Origin: Sporolactobacillus sp. STSJ-5 | GTDB lineage: Bacteria; Bacillota; Bacilli; Bacillales; Sporolactobacillaceae | Reading direction: 5' to 3' | NCBI RefSeq assembly: GCF_024385605.1 | Contig: NZ_JANFOJ010000002.1 | Location: forward strand, 186,001-250,000 | Length of the DNA stretch: 64,000 nucleotides | Shown here: positions 21,191-30,761 of the stretch, piece by piece | How positions within the stretch are numbered: the first letter of the stretch is position 1 | How the letters are laid out: each line of letters starts with the position of its first letter | Translations under genes and position numbers: made by a program | Notes under the pieces: generated by a model | Told to the model about the DNA's origin: nothing | Seen by the model: the letters and a program-made list of their open reading frames with translations, nothing else | The model's database searches: none

Positions 21191-21220
21191 CGTCTTTTAT
21201 TTATTTTGTTTCAGTTTCGC

Positions 21221-21249
21221 TTGAAATACAGGTTGTAAACATGTATTAT
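21221..21249 (+). promoter_or_regulatory. sigma-A promoter of rpsO
   Basis: TTGAAA at 21221-21226, 17-bp spacer, TATTAT at 21244-21249. Confidence 0.75.
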
Positions 21250-21255
21250 TAACCA

Positions 21256-21349
21256 GTACGATTTAATCGTACAAGAACCCTTGCTTGGCTGTTTGCTCCA
21301 CCGGCGACAGCGATGCATGCGGGGATTCGAGTTCAGGAGGTGAACATAA
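21256..21349 (+). promoter_or_regulatory. rpsO leader (possible S15 autoregulatory RNA)
   Basis: Roughly 95 nt. A perfect 8-bp hairpin (GTACGATT-t-AATCGTAC, 21256-21272) sits at the predicted 5' end, and GC-rich paired segments precede the AGGAGGTG ribosome site. S15 leaders that bind S15 are known in Bacillales; I cannot fold this one, so autoregulation is inferred from position. Confidence 0.4.
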
Positions 21350-21619
21350 GTGGCATTATCAAAAGAAGAAAAAACGAACCTGATTCACGAGTTCGCAACT
21401 CATGAAAACGATACGGGTTCACCCGAAGTACAGATCGCTGTACTGACGAAGCAAATCAACGCGTTAAACGATCACTTGAAGCAGCATAAGAAAGATCATC
21501 ATTCACGCCGAGGCCTTCTGAAAATGGTCGGCAAACGCCGTAACCTTCTCACATACCTTCGTGAAAATGATGTCAAGAGATATCGCGAGCTCATCACTAA
21601 ATTGGGCCTGCGCCGATAA
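21350..21619 (+). CDS. rpsO: 30S ribosomal protein S15
   Basis: 89 residues, the standard length, GTG start after AGGAGGTG. S15 is a primary binder of the 16S central domain. The blocks [22 protein letters not shown] and [21 protein letters not shown] are intact. It has its own promoter and terminator, and pnp follows, the same order as in many bacteria. Confidence 0.98.
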   Translation: MALSKEEKTNLIHEFATHENDTGSPEVQIAVLTKQINALNDHLKQHKKDHHSRRGLLKMVGKRRNLLTYLRENDVKRYRELITKLGLRR

Positions 21620-21626
21620 GTAAGTC

Positions 21627-21653
21627 AAAAAGCGGGAGCATTCCCGCTTTTTT
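21627..21653 (+). terminator. terminator after rpsO
   Basis: AAAAAGCGGGA-gcat-TCCCGCTTTTTT: 11-bp stem with T-tract, also functional-looking on the reverse strand. Confidence 0.9.
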
Positions 21654-21737
21654 ATATAAGAGAAATTGCGCAAACAATCCGATTGAAAGAATAATCTGGG
21701 TACGCGCGATAAGGATGGGGAAAGAGGTGTTACGATA

Positions 21738-23879
21738 ATGCAAACCGGTAAAAAAGTGTATTCGTTTGATTGGGCAGGTCGGCCTCTGCGCGTTGAAATC
21801 GGAGAAGTTGCAAAACAAGCAAATGGTGCAGCTCTTGTTTATTACGGGGATACAGTCATTCTATCCACGGTCACCGCATCAAAAGAACCTAAAGAAGGAT
21901 CATTTTTTCCGCTGACGGTAAATTATGATGAACGTACATATGCTGTGGGAAAGATACCGGGTGGATTTATAAAAAGAGAGGGACGGCCGAGTGATATGGC
22001 AACTCTTTCCGCCCGTATGATTGATCGTCCGCTTCGACCGCTGTTTCCTGAAGGGTTCAGGAATGAGGTGCTGATTGGAAACATGGTGCTTAGTTTAGAT
22101 CTGGACTGCAGCGCGCAGATGGCTGCGATGCTTGGTTCGTCTTTGGCACTTTCACTTTCAAACGTACCATTTGACGGACCGATTGCCGGTGTAATTATCG
22201 GTAGGGTAGACGGCGAATTTATTGTTAACCCAACTGTTGAACAAGCAAAAAAGAGCGATTTGCATTTGACCGTTGCCGGAACGAAAGCTGCCATTAATAT
22301 GGTGGAGGCCGGGGCAGATCAGATTCCCGAGGAAACGATGCTCGACGCCATTTTGTTTGCACACGAACAAATCAAAAATATAATTGCATTCGAAGAACAC
22401 ATTGTTGCTGAGAACGGCAAAGAAAAGATGGACGTCAAACTCTATAAAGCAGCAGATGATTTGGAAAAGCGCATTCGTTCCATGGTAGGGGATCGACTAA
22501 ATCAGGCGATGCGTACAGAAGAAAAGCAAGCGCGAGATGCTGCTATTCGAGCAGTGAATACGTCGATTATTTCTATTTTCGAAGCCGAGAATGGGGATGC
22601 GGAAGTTCCGGTTGATTTAGAACTTGTTGAAGACGTTTTACATACGGTTCTCAAAGAAGCGGTTCGACGAATGATTGTTGTGGAACACCTGCGACCGGAT
22701 GGGCGCGCAATTGACGAAATCAGACCGCTTTCAGCACGCGTCGGACTGCTTCCACGTGCTCATGGATCAGGATTATTTACGCGCGGACAGACACAGGCAT
22801 TGAGTGTGTGCACACTTGCCCCGCTTGGAGAGGCGCAAACTTTGGATGATTTCGAAGCAGGAGAGACGAAACGCTTCATCCATCACTATAATTTTCCGGG
22901 ATTCAGTACAGGTGAAGCCAGGGCATCACGCTCACCAGGACGAAGAGAGATCGGCCACGGAGCGCTCGGAGAACGGGCTCTTGCTCCGGTCATTCCCGAC
23001 GAGCAGGACTTTCCTTATATGATCCGGTGCGTCTCTGAAGTGCTTGAATCAAACGGATCATCCTCACAGGCAAGTATTTGCGGAAGTACTTTGGCATTAA
23101 TGGATGCCGGTGTTCCAATCAAAGCACCAGTCGCAGGGATTGCAATGGGACTCGTAAAGCATGGCGATGACGTGGTTATTCTTACAGATATTCAGGGTAT
23201 GGAAGACTCTCTTGGCGATATGGACTTTAAATGTGCGGGAACAGAAAAAGGTGTTACCGCTTTGCAGATGGATATTAAAATTTCCGGTGTGACACGTGAC
23301 ATTTTGAGCAAAGCGCTGGAGCAGGCAAGAGAGGGACGCATGAAAATTATGGCGACCATTTTGGAAACTATAGCCGCTCCGCGCGAACACTTGGCAGCTT
23401 TTGCTCCCAAACTGATTAAAATGACCATTAATCCTGATAAAATAAGGGATGTTATCGGTCCAAGCGGAAAAATGATTAATAAGATTATTGATCAGACCGG
23501 CGTTAAAATTGATATTGAACAAGACGGGTCAATCATGATTTTTTCGATTAGCGAGGAAAATGGGAAAAAGGCAAAAGAAATCATCGAAGACTTGGTGCGT
23601 GTCGCACATGTAGGTGACATCTTTGTCGGTAAGGTGAAACGAATTGAAAAATTTGGAGCTTTCGTTTCGCTATTTGGTCATACAGACGGGCTCGTTCATA
23701 TATCCGAACTCGATACAAATCGTGTGGGAAACGTTGAAGATGTAGTTAAAGTTGGCGATGAACTTCGCGTAAAGGTGATTGATGTCGACCGTCAGGGTCG
23801 TGTTAAACTCTCACGCAAAGTATTACTTGAACAAAAAAAAGAAGCTGCAGAACAGGTAAAAAGCACGACACAGCCGTAA
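21738..23879 (+). CDS. pnp: polyribonucleotide nucleotidyltransferase (PNPase)
   Basis: Phosphorolytic 3'-5' exoribonuclease of mRNA decay. 713 residues: two RNase PH domains (the second with [21 protein letters not shown] and the acidic [14 protein letters not shown] block), an all-helical linker between them, then a KH domain ([16 protein letters not shown]) and an S1 domain ([28 protein letters not shown]). Start ATG 21738 after AAAGAGGTG. It is a partner of RNase Y, also in this window (42.5 kb). Confidence 0.98.
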   Translation: MQTGKKVYSFDWAGRPLRVEIGEVAKQANGAALVYYGDTVILSTVTASKEPKEGSFFPLTVNYDERTYAVGKIPGGFIKREGRPSDMATLSARMIDRPLRPLFPEGFRNEVLIGNMVLSLDLDCSAQMAAMLGSSLALSLSNVPFDGPIAGVIIGRVDGEFIVNPTVEQAKKSDLHLTVAGTKAAINMVEAGADQIPEETMLDAILFAHEQIKNIIAFEEHIVAENGKEKMDVKLYKAADDLEKRIRSMVGDRLNQAMRTEEKQARDAAIRAVNTSIISIFEAENGDAEVPVDLELVEDVLHTVLKEAVRRMIVVEHLRPDGRAIDEIRPLSARVGLLPRAHGSGLFTRGQTQALSVCTLAPLGEAQTLDDFEAGETKRFIHHYNFPGFSTGEARASRSPGRREIGHGALGERALAPVIPDEQDFPYMIRCVSEVLESNGSSSQASICGSTLALMDAGVPIKAPVAGIAMGLVKHGDDVVILTDIQGMEDSLGDMDFKCAGTEKGVTALQMDIKISGVTRDILSKALEQAREGRMKIMATILETIAAPREHLAAFAPKLIKMTINPDKIRDVIGPSGKMINKIIDQTGVKIDIEQDGSIMIFSISEENGKKAKEIIEDLVRVAHVGDIFVGKVKRIEKFGAFVSLFGHTDGLVHISELDTNRVGNVEDVVKVGDELRVKVIDVDRQGRVKLSRKVLLEQKKEAAEQVKSTTQP

Positions 23880-23897
23880 CTTATCATTTTTTGGCAT

Positions 23898-23922
23898 GAC
23901 AGGATTACCTGTCTTTTTTTTT
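23898..23922 (+). terminator. terminator after pnp
   Basis: GACAGG-atta-CCTGTC followed by a run of T. In B. subtilis ylxY follows pnp; here about 200 bases of AT-rich spacer lead to mlpA instead. Confidence 0.85.
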
Positions 23923-24042
23923 TGCCGAAAAACAGGCAGATTCTCTCATTGATGTATTTTTCAGATTTTCAATCATATAATTTTATTTATGAACTCATCA
24001 GTTTGGAAATAAACACCTAATGTTGGAAAAAGTCGAATCTAT

Positions 24043-24071
24043 TTGTCTGCTTATTTTCATCGTGATATAGT
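24043..24071 (+). promoter_or_regulatory. sigma-A promoter of mlpA
   Basis: TTGTCT at 24043-24048, 17-bp spacer, TATAGT at 24066-24071. Confidence 0.7.
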
Positions 24072-24122
24072 AGTATAAAATAATAGATTAGCGGATTGAT
24101 AAGGTTACAGGGGGATTAGTTA

Positions 24123-25358
24123 GTGGTTATTAAAAAGAAATTGCCAAACGGTGTGCGTCTATTGCTGGAGAATATTCCTACTGTGCGCTCGGTAAGTATC
24201 GGCATATGGGTTGGAACAGGATCCAGATATGAAAATGAATCGAATAATGGTATCTCGCACTTTATTGAGCATATGTTGTTTAAAGGTACCCAGACGCGAA
24301 ACTCACGTGAAATTGCCGAAGCGTTCGACAAAATCGGCGGTCAGGTGAATGCGTTCACCTCGAAAGAAAGCACATGTTACTACGCGAAAGTGATGGACAA
24401 AGACGCAGGCTACGCGATGCGCGTGCTTGCGGATATGTTCTTCCATTCTCGTTTTGATAAAGACGATATGGAAAAAGAAAAACAAGTGATCGGTGAAGAA
24501 ATCAAAATGTATGAGGATACGCCGGATGATTTGGTTCACGATCTGCTCAGTGCGACGAGTTTTGCTCATCATCCGCTCGGGTATCCGATTCTCGGTACAC
24601 AAAAGACGTTATCTGATTTCGGACCGGATGATTTAAGAGCTCATATGCGAATGCATTACACACCTGACAATATTGTGATCTCAGTGGCGGGCAATGTGCC
24701 TGTAGAATTTCTCAATGAAATCGAAGGTATTTTTTCATTATATGAAATACCAGATGCGGATGAGCGCCAACCGGCACCGTCGTTCAATCCCGGCAAAATT
24801 GCACGCAAAAAGGAAACGGAGCAGGCACATATCTGTCTCGGATTCTCGGGATACAGCAGTCGTGATCGTTCGATGGCACCTCTGATGGTTATGAATAACA
24901 CACTTGGAGGCGGTATGAGCAGCAGACTTTTTCAAGAAGTGCGCGAGGAACGCGGACTTGCTTATTCTGTTTTTTCATTCCATACTGCGTTCAAAGACAG
25001 CGGCCTGCTCACCATTTACGGAGGAACTGGCGCAAATCAAATTGAAGATTTGGGGAAAACAATACTTGAATCCATTCATCGTTTGACGGATCATGGTATT
25101 TCAGATAAGGAACTTGAGAGCAGTAAGGCACAAATTAAGGGCAACCTGATTTTCGGATTGGAAAGTACAAACGGCAGGATGGGCAGAAATGCTAAGAATG
25201 AACTCATTCTCGGTAGAGAGCGATCCATTGACGAAACCATTGCATTAATTGATGCGGTTACGTTAGGTGATGTGCATCGCGTGGCACAAGAAGTATTTGA
25301 GAAACCATACTCCTGTTCCGTGGTCAGTCCGACAGGTGACTTGCCCGTGGCACTTTAA
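24123..25358 (+). CDS. mlpA: M16-family zinc peptidase MlpA
   Basis: 411 residues, GTG start. The inverted zinc motif HFIEH at about residues 46-50, with the distal Glu further downstream, places it in the M16B processing-peptidase family. The second half-domain has GGGMSSRLFQEVREERGLAYS, the usual R/Y pair region. B. subtilis MlpA (YmxG) is a regulatory peptidase linked to protease gene expression. The ymxH gene normally following it is absent; a strong terminator is found instead. Confidence 0.93.
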   Translation: MVIKKKLPNGVRLLLENIPTVRSVSIGIWVGTGSRYENESNNGISHFIEHMLFKGTQTRNSREIAEAFDKIGGQVNAFTSKESTCYYAKVMDKDAGYAMRVLADMFFHSRFDKDDMEKEKQVIGEEIKMYEDTPDDLVHDLLSATSFAHHPLGYPILGTQKTLSDFGPDDLRAHMRMHYTPDNIVISVAGNVPVEFLNEIEGIFSLYEIPDADERQPAPSFNPGKIARKKETEQAHICLGFSGYSSRDRSMAPLMVMNNTLGGGMSSRLFQEVREERGLAYSVFSFHTAFKDSGLLTIYGGTGANQIEDLGKTILESIHRLTDHGISDKELESSKAQIKGNLIFGLESTNGRMGRNAKNELILGRERSIDETIALIDAVTLGDVHRVAQEVFEKPYSCSVVSPTGDLPVAL

Positions 25359-25449
25359 GTCCTTTTAATACATTAAGCTTACTCTATATTTATTGCTGAT
25401 CAACACACGGTCCAGTAATCGAATACGCAAAATGATCTAGACTCTTTCA

Positions 25450-25481
25450 GGCTCGGAATCAAACGATTCCGAGCCCTTTTT
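25450..25481 (+). terminator. terminator after mlpA
   Basis: Perfect 11-bp stem GGCTCGGAATC-aaac-GATTCCGAGCC followed by CTTTTT. Confidence 0.9.
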
Positions 25482-25497
25482 GCGCGCCCAAGAATTT

Positions 25498-25525
25498 CAC
25501 ACTACCGGGTCTTTGTCATACCATA
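25498..25525 (+). promoter_or_regulatory. candidate sigma-K promoter of dpaA-dpaB
   Basis: A -10 element CATACCATA (25517-25525) fits the sigma-K consensus CATAnnnTA exactly, with CAC at 25498-25500 as a -35 (AC core) 16 bp upstream. The B. subtilis spoVF (dpaAB) operon is transcribed in the mother cell by sigma-K. No good sigma-A promoter is seen in the same gap. Confidence 0.65.
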
Positions 25526-25592
25526 AAGTGTTGGAAGAAAAAACGGCTATGCACGAAAAATGGAAGAAAATAGCCGAGCGGAGGGAATGTCG

Positions 25593-26489
25593 ATGCTGAC
25601 AAACAGACATATCGTGATCATGGGAGGGGACGCCCGACAGATTGAAGTCATCAATAAATTAACTGCGCTCGATGCTCATCTGTCGCTTGTCGGTTTTGAT
25701 CAGCTGGATCGAAATTTTAACGGAGCATCCAAGGTTAATATGGATGAAATTAATGCTAAAGAAGTAGACAGCATTATTTTGCCCGTAAGCGGGACTGATC
25801 ATGAAGGCAACGTAGAAACCACCTTCTCAAATGAAACGGTGAATCTTTCAAAAGAATGGCTTGCTGAAACACCTGAACATTGCACCGTTTATTCGGGTAT
25901 TTCGACACCTTATCTCAATAAAGTCTCTGAAGATACGCAGCGTGAGGTTGTGAAATTGTTTGCCAGAGATGATGTGGCAATCTACAATTCGATACCAACC
26001 GTTGAAGGAACATTAATGATGGTCATTCAGAACACGGATATTACCATTCACCAAGCAAATGTTATTGTACTTGGGCTCGGCCGAACCGGAATGAGTATCG
26101 CCCGTACGTTTCATGCACTTGGTGCACACGTAAAAGTTGGATCGCGGAATCCGGAACAGATTGCCCGCGCCGTAGAAATGGGTGTTAAAGCCTTTTATTT
26201 AAAGGAATTAGAAAAAGAAGTGGAAGACAATGAAATATGCATTAACACGATACCTGCTCTGGTATTGACAAGTAAAGTACTGTCAAAAATGCCGGCAAGC
26301 AGCTTTATCATTGATATTGCGTCACTTCCGGGAGGAACGGATTTTCGCTATGCCAAAAAAAGAGGCATTAAAGCAATGATTACACCGGGGTTGCCGGGGA
26401 TGGTGGCGCCGAAAACTGCGGGCAGAATTATCGCTAATGTGCTTACGGAATTATTACTTCAAAAGTTCTCAGAGGAGGATGAGTCATGA
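25593..26489 (+). CDS. dpaA: dipicolinate synthase subunit A
   Basis: With DpaB it oxidises dihydrodipicolinate to dipicolinic acid, the calcium-chelating core solute of endospores. The start chosen, ATG 25593 (MLTNRHIVIMGGDARQ), lies 7 bases after GGAGGG and gives 298 residues, as in B. subtilis SpoVFA (297). The N-terminal GGDARQ motif and the NAD-binding LGLGRTGMSIART near residue 160 are visible, plus PGLPGMVAPKTAG near the end. It overlaps dpaB by 4 bases. Confidence 0.96.
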   Translation: MLTNRHIVIMGGDARQIEVINKLTALDAHLSLVGFDQLDRNFNGASKVNMDEINAKEVDSIILPVSGTDHEGNVETTFSNETVNLSKEWLAETPEHCTVYSGISTPYLNKVSEDTQREVVKLFARDDVAIYNSIPTVEGTLMMVIQNTDITIHQANVIVLGLGRTGMSIARTFHALGAHVKVGSRNPEQIARAVEMGVKAFYLKELEKEVEDNEICINTIPALVLTSKVLSKMPASSFIIDIASLPGGTDFRYAKKRGIKAMITPGLPGMVAPKTAGRIIANVLTELLLQKFSEEDES

Positions 26490-27070
26490 ATCTGAAGGGA
26501 AAACACATTGGATTTGGCATCACAGGGTCTCACTGTACGTATAGTCAAGTTGTTCCTCAGATTGAAAAGCTGGTTGAGGCCGGGTGCAAGGTGTCTGTAT
26601 TTGTTACGTATACTGTGAAAACGACCGATACCCGTTTCGGCAAGGCAAGTGACTGGATCAGCAAAGTGGAGGAAATAAGTGGGCAGAAGGTTGTCGATTC
26701 CATTGTTGATGCTGAGCCCTACGGACCGAAAAAACCACTTGACTGTATGGTCATCGCGCCTTTGACAGGGAATTCAATGAGCAAGTTTGCTAATGCGCAG
26801 ACAGACAGCCCGGTTCTTATGGCAGCAAAAGCGACGCTTCGAAACGAAAGCCCGGTTGTTCTCGGCGTATCTACCAATGACGGATTGGGGTTGAATCTGC
26901 AAAACATTGCCAAATTGATTGTTTCGAAAAACATTTATTTTATTCCATTCGGTCAGGATGATCCGATTCATAAACCGAATTCGCTTGTCTCTCATATGAA
27001 TCTCTTGATTGATACCGTGGAAGATGCAATACTTGGTAGGCAAAAGCAGCCGATTCTCCTCGAAAAATAA
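26486..27070 (+). CDS. dpaB: dipicolinate synthase subunit B
   Basis: 194 residues, ATGA overlap with dpaA. Flavoprotein-type (Flavodoxin-like decarboxylase fold) partner of DpaA: FGITGSHCTYSQVVPQIEKLVEAG, VIAPLTGNSMSKFANAQTDSPVLMAAKA. It is expressed in the mother cell late in sporulation. In B. subtilis asd, dapG and dapA follow at once; here 322 bases separate it from asd. Confidence 0.96.
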   Translation: MNLKGKHIGFGITGSHCTYSQVVPQIEKLVEAGCKVSVFVTYTVKTTDTRFGKASDWISKVEEISGQKVVDSIVDAEPYGPKKPLDCMVIAPLTGNSMSKFANAQTDSPVLMAAKATLRNESPVVLGVSTNDGLGLNLQNIAKLIVSKNIYFIPFGQDDPIHKPNSLVSHMNLLIDTVEDAILGRQKQPILLEK

Positions 27071-27392
27071 AGTGACGTTATCTTTTGATTTGGTTTATTG
27101 GATACTCATCTTCCCATGTTGTTTCAATAAAATTTGTGAATTGATCAGCTGGCTGAAGGTCACGAATGCTGAGGCTTTTTAATGCCCCCTCATAAGCTGA
27201 TCATGAACATGATACGTAAATAAAGCTAAAAATAAAAAAAATAAATGGGTCTCTGCTTCTCTCTTGAATAAATTATGATAAAATTAAACTGTATTTTTCG
27301 GTGAAAAAGGACATTTTTTGATTTGTCCTTTTCTTTAAGCCATTATTAATTATATAATAATAGGAAAAAACAGTTAGGAAAATAGAGGAGAG
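27071..27392 (+). other. AT-rich intergenic region between dpaB and asd
   Basis: 322 bases with no gene. It holds an inverted repeat TGATCAGCT (27142-27150) / AGCTGATCA (27195-27203) enclosing a smaller TGAGG...CCTCA stem. There is an extended -10-like TGATAAAAT near 27279-27287, and a hairpin AAAAGGACA (27305-27313) / TGTCCTTTT (27324-27332) that looks like a leader terminator. No lysine riboswitch was recognised by eye. Confidence 0.5.
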
Positions 27393-28451
27393 ATGGGTTT
27401 GCTTAAATCAGAAGGCTTGAATGTGGCAGTTGTCGGTGTCACCGGTGCTGTCGGTACGCGTATGCTCAAAATGCTTGAAAGTTCTCCTTTGCCGGTTAAA
27501 TCGCTTTATCCGCTGGCTTCAGCACGTTCAGCAGGGAAAAAGGTATCATTTGGCGGCACAGAATGGACAATAAATGAAGCAAAACCCGAATCATTTGAGA
27601 ACATAGACATAGCATTGTTCAGCGCAGGCGGATCAGTATCCAAACAACTTGCACCGGAAGCTGCAAAACGCGGTGCGATTGTTGTTGACAATACAAGTGC
27701 ATTTCGTATGGATAAAGACGTGCCGCTTGTTGTACCAGAAGTTAATGAAAAAGCGCTGTTTGAGCATCATGGAATTATCGCCAATCCGAATTGCTCAACG
27801 ATTCAAATGGTTGCAGCATTGGAACCGATTCGTCAGGCATATGGTTTGAATCGAATTATTGTCTCTACGTATCAAGCGGTTTCCGGCGCGGGAGCTAAAG
27901 CGGTCGCTGAGCTCGAGGATCAATCCAGAGCAGTTTTGAATGACGAGCCACCGGTAACGGCGATTATGCCTGTTAAGGGCGATAAGAAACATTATCAGAT
28001 GGCATTTAATGCTATTCCGCAGATTGATCTGTTTCAACCAAATGATTATACTTTTGAAGAAATGAAAATGATAAACGAGACCAAAAAAATCATGGACGAT
28101 CAGGAAATCAAAGTGTCGGCGACTTGCGTGCGGGTACCGGTAAGTATCAGCCATGGTGAGTCTGTATACATTGAGATCGACAAAACAGATGTTGAAGCAT
28201 CGGACCTGAAAGATCTTCTGAAAAATGCTCCGGGTGTTGTTCTTGAAGACGACCCGGAACATCAAGTTTATCCAATGCCGTCCAACGCATCGGGCAAAAA
28301 AGAAGTGTTTGTCGGTCGTATTAGGCGCGATCCTGACGTAGCAAACGGTTTTCATATGTGGATTGTCTCTGACAATTTACTTAAGGGTGCTGCATGGAAT
28401 TCGGTACAAATTGCAGAAAGCCTTCTCAAGCTTGGCTTGGTTAAGGTCTGA
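27393..28451 (+). CDS. asd: aspartate-semialdehyde dehydrogenase
   Basis: NADPH-dependent reduction of aspartyl phosphate; branch to lysine/DAP, threonine and methionine. 352 residues. [15 protein letters not shown] is the nucleotide-binding start, NPNCSTIQM carries the catalytic Cys, and GHSES-like [10 protein letters not shown] and [17 protein letters not shown] are conserved. ATG 27393 is very close to GAGGAG; TTG 27399 would be better spaced and cannot be excluded. dapG follows after 84 bases. Confidence 0.96.
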   Translation: MGLLKSEGLNVAVVGVTGAVGTRMLKMLESSPLPVKSLYPLASARSAGKKVSFGGTEWTINEAKPESFENIDIALFSAGGSVSKQLAPEAAKRGAIVVDNTSAFRMDKDVPLVVPEVNEKALFEHHGIIANPNCSTIQMVAALEPIRQAYGLNRIIVSTYQAVSGAGAKAVAELEDQSRAVLNDEPPVTAIMPVKGDKKHYQMAFNAIPQIDLFQPNDYTFEEMKMINETKKIMDDQEIKVSATCVRVPVSISHGESVYIEIDKTDVEASDLKDLLKNAPGVVLEDDPEHQVYPMPSNASGKKEVFVGRIRRDPDVANGFHMWIVSDNLLKGAAWNSVQIAESLLKLGLVKV

Positions 28452-28535
28452 ACATTGTGTCTGAACAATCGCCGCGAAGCTGATCGATGAATCCTGCTCC
28501 ATGTTGATCTCCCTTACGCGAAAGGGTGGAATAAT

Positions 28536-29783
28536 TTGAAGATCATTGTGCAAAAGTTTGGCGGAACGTCGGTCCAAACAGAAGAAATGAGAACTCGCGC
28601 AGTTGAGCATGTCGCGAGAGCAGTTAAAAAAGGTTATAAGGTTGTTGTTGTCGTCTCTGCAATGGGGCGCTCAGGTGATCCATATGCGACCGATACGCTG
28701 CTTGCACTCGTTCGTGATGGTAAAAGTTCCGCACGCGAAAAAGATATTCTAATGTCATGCGGCGAAACAATATCCATGGTCGTTTTTTCAAATTTGTTAA
28801 AGCAGGCAGGTATTCGTTCAGAGGCCATGACTGGAGCTCAGGCGGGTTTTCGTACAAACGGCGCTTTCAATGAAGCTAAAATCATTGAAATGAAAGTCAC
28901 CCCGCTCTTAAATCGTCTGGAGGATTGCGATGCAATTGTTGTTGCTGGATTCCAAGGCCAAACGAGAGATGGTGAGATCACGACATTAGGGCGCGGAGGC
29001 AGCGATACCTCGGCTGCTGCACTCGGTGCGGCAGTTGATGCCGAATGGATTGATATTTTTACAGACGTGAATGGGGTCATGACTGCCGATCCGCGTATCG
29101 TCAGTGACGCGCGCAGATTGTCAATGCTTACGTACAATGAAGTATGCAATCTGGCTTATCAAGGAGCAAAGGTCATTCATCCACGAGCAGTAGAAATTGC
29201 CATGACAGCGAAGATCCCGATTCATATTCGCTCGACCATGTCTGACAGCTTAGGGACAATTGTTACAACGATGGACCGCTCAGGCAGAGGTCAGGATTTA
29301 GTAGAACGTCCGGTCACTGGGATTACTTATGTGCGAGATGTCACCCAAATAAGGGTACGTGCCGGAAAAAATGAATTTGATTTACAGGCAAAAGTGTTCA
29401 AGGCAATGGCTGAACAAGGAATTAGCGTAGATTTAATTAATATTAGTCCAAATGGTGTTGTTTATACGGTTAGTCAGCAGTCTGCCGAAAAGGCGATAGC
29501 CATTTTGGAGGCGAGAGGATATGCTCCCGAGGTTCAAAAGAATTGTGCCAAGGTGTCTGCAGTCGGTGCGGGTATGGCAGGTGTTCCTGGGGTGGCTTCG
29601 AAAATCGTCAATGCTTTAACAGAACAGGGAATCCGGATTTTACAATCTGCTGATTCTCACAACACCATTTGGGTTCTTGTCGAACAAGATAAAATGAAGG
29701 ATGCAGTAAATGCGCTGCATAAAGCCTTTCATCTTGAGGCAGAACACGATGAATCAATCTTGGAACATCCTAAACAGGAGTGA
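28536..29783 (+). CDS. dapG: aspartokinase I (DapG type)
   Basis: Phosphorylates aspartate at the entry to the DAP/lysine pathway. 415 residues, TTG start. KFGGTSV at the N-terminus, FTDVNGVMTADPRIV and the C-terminal pair of ACT domains (VRDVTQIRVRAGKNEFDLQAKVFKAMAEQGISVDLI; SAVGAGMAGVPGVASKI) are clear. The gene order asd-dapG-dapA supports the DAP-regulated isozyme rather than LysC. The stop overlaps the region just before dapA, indicating coupling. Confidence 0.94.
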   Translation: MKIIVQKFGGTSVQTEEMRTRAVEHVARAVKKGYKVVVVVSAMGRSGDPYATDTLLALVRDGKSSAREKDILMSCGETISMVVFSNLLKQAGIRSEAMTGAQAGFRTNGAFNEAKIIEMKVTPLLNRLEDCDAIVVAGFQGQTRDGEITTLGRGGSDTSAAALGAAVDAEWIDIFTDVNGVMTADPRIVSDARRLSMLTYNEVCNLAYQGAKVIHPRAVEIAMTAKIPIHIRSTMSDSLGTIVTTMDRSGRGQDLVERPVTGITYVRDVTQIRVRAGKNEFDLQAKVFKAMAEQGISVDLINISPNGVVYTVSQQSAEKAIAILEARGYAPEVQKNCAKVSAVGAGMAGVPGVASKIVNALTEQGIRILQSADSHNTIWVLVEQDKMKDAVNALHKAFHLEAEHDESILEHPKQE

Positions 29784-29788
29784 GAAAA

Positions 29789-30688
29789 ATGGATTTTGGG
29801 CGATTGTTAACTGCCATGGTCACGCCTTTTGATGAAAAGGGTAAAGTAAGTTTAGAACGAACCACCGACCTGATTGAACATTTGATCAAAACAGGTTCGG
29901 ATGGCGTTGTGGTTGCGGGAACTACCGGCGAATCACCCACGTTATCACATGAAGAAAAACTGATGCTTTTTGAACATGTGGTTCGTGTCGTCGACGGAAG
30001 AATTAAGGTTATTGTCGGAACAGGCAATAACAATACGAAACTATCAGTTGATTTTTCAAAGGAAGCGGCAAAGCTTGGCGTAGACGCAGTCATGGCTGTG
30101 GCTCCGTACTACAATAAGCCGAATCAAGCTGGCTTGTACGCACATTATAAAGCTATAGCAGAACATGTGGATGTTCCGGTTATCATTTACAATATTCCGA
30201 GCCGTTCAAAGGTCAATATCTCAGCGGAAACGATTATTCGTTTGTCGCAGATCGACAACATAGTCGCTGTTAAAGAAGCAAGCGGGAACTTGGATCAGAT
30301 GGCCACCATTATTAATGGAACAAAAGATGATTTTCATCTGTACAGCGGTGACGACGGACTGACGCTGCCGATCTTGTCGATTGGCGGTCACGGAGTGATT
30401 TCCGTTTCGTCTCATGTCATTGCTCCGGAAATGAAACAAATGATCAGTGCTTTTCTTGACGGTCGTGTTTCAGAAAGTGCGGAGCAGCACCGAAACATGC
30501 TCCCGTTTATGCGCGAGCTGTTTGCAGCGCCGAGCCCTGCGCCAGTGAAAGCGCTTCTTAATAAGCTGGGCATTAATGTTGGAAGCGTTCGCTTGCCTAT
30601 GGTCGACCTTACTGAGCAAGAACTTGGTTCGTTGGTTAATATCTATCGGGAATTCAAGAAAACTGCAGATATAAGAATTGGCAAATAA
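29789..30688 (+). CDS. dapA: 4-hydroxy-tetrahydrodipicolinate synthase
   Basis: Condenses aspartate semialdehyde with pyruvate. ATG 29789 (MDFGRLLTAMVTPFDEKG) follows AGGAG and gives 299 residues; a GTG at 29780 inside the dapG stop is less likely. The Schiff-base Lys lies in AVKEASGNLDQ, with the catalytic Tyr in IIYNIPSRSK and GTTGESPTLSHEE near the N-terminus. Its product feeds both cell-wall DAP and spore dipicolinate (DpaAB upstream). Confidence 0.96.
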   Translation: MDFGRLLTAMVTPFDEKGKVSLERTTDLIEHLIKTGSDGVVVAGTTGESPTLSHEEKLMLFEHVVRVVDGRIKVIVGTGNNNTKLSVDFSKEAAKLGVDAVMAVAPYYNKPNQAGLYAHYKAIAEHVDVPVIIYNIPSRSKVNISAETIIRLSQIDNIVAVKEASGNLDQMATIINGTKDDFHLYSGDDGLTLPILSIGGHGVISVSSHVIAPEMKQMISAFLDGRVSESAEQHRNMLPFMRELFAAPSPAPVKALLNKLGINVGSVRLPMVDLTEQELGSLVNIYREFKKTADIRIGK

Positions 30689-30697
30689 ATGAAAGAT

Positions 30698-30738
30698 AAA
30701 AGATGAATCAGAGCAACCATTTGATTCATCTTTTTATT
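30698..30738 (+). terminator. terminator after dapA
   Basis: AGATGAATCA (30701-30710) pairs perfectly with TGATTCATCT (30722-30731), flanked by A and T runs; likely bidirectional in form. Confidence 0.85.
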
Positions 30739-30761
30739 TGATCTTAATGGAGGAATCGGAG

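Noticed and set aside
27795-28355. 186-codon reverse-strand frame inside asd
   Set aside because: Antisense to catalytic regions of asd; composition typical of shadow frames.
28452-28535. Lysine riboswitch before dapG
   Set aside because: The 84-base gap is too short and no L-box core was seen.
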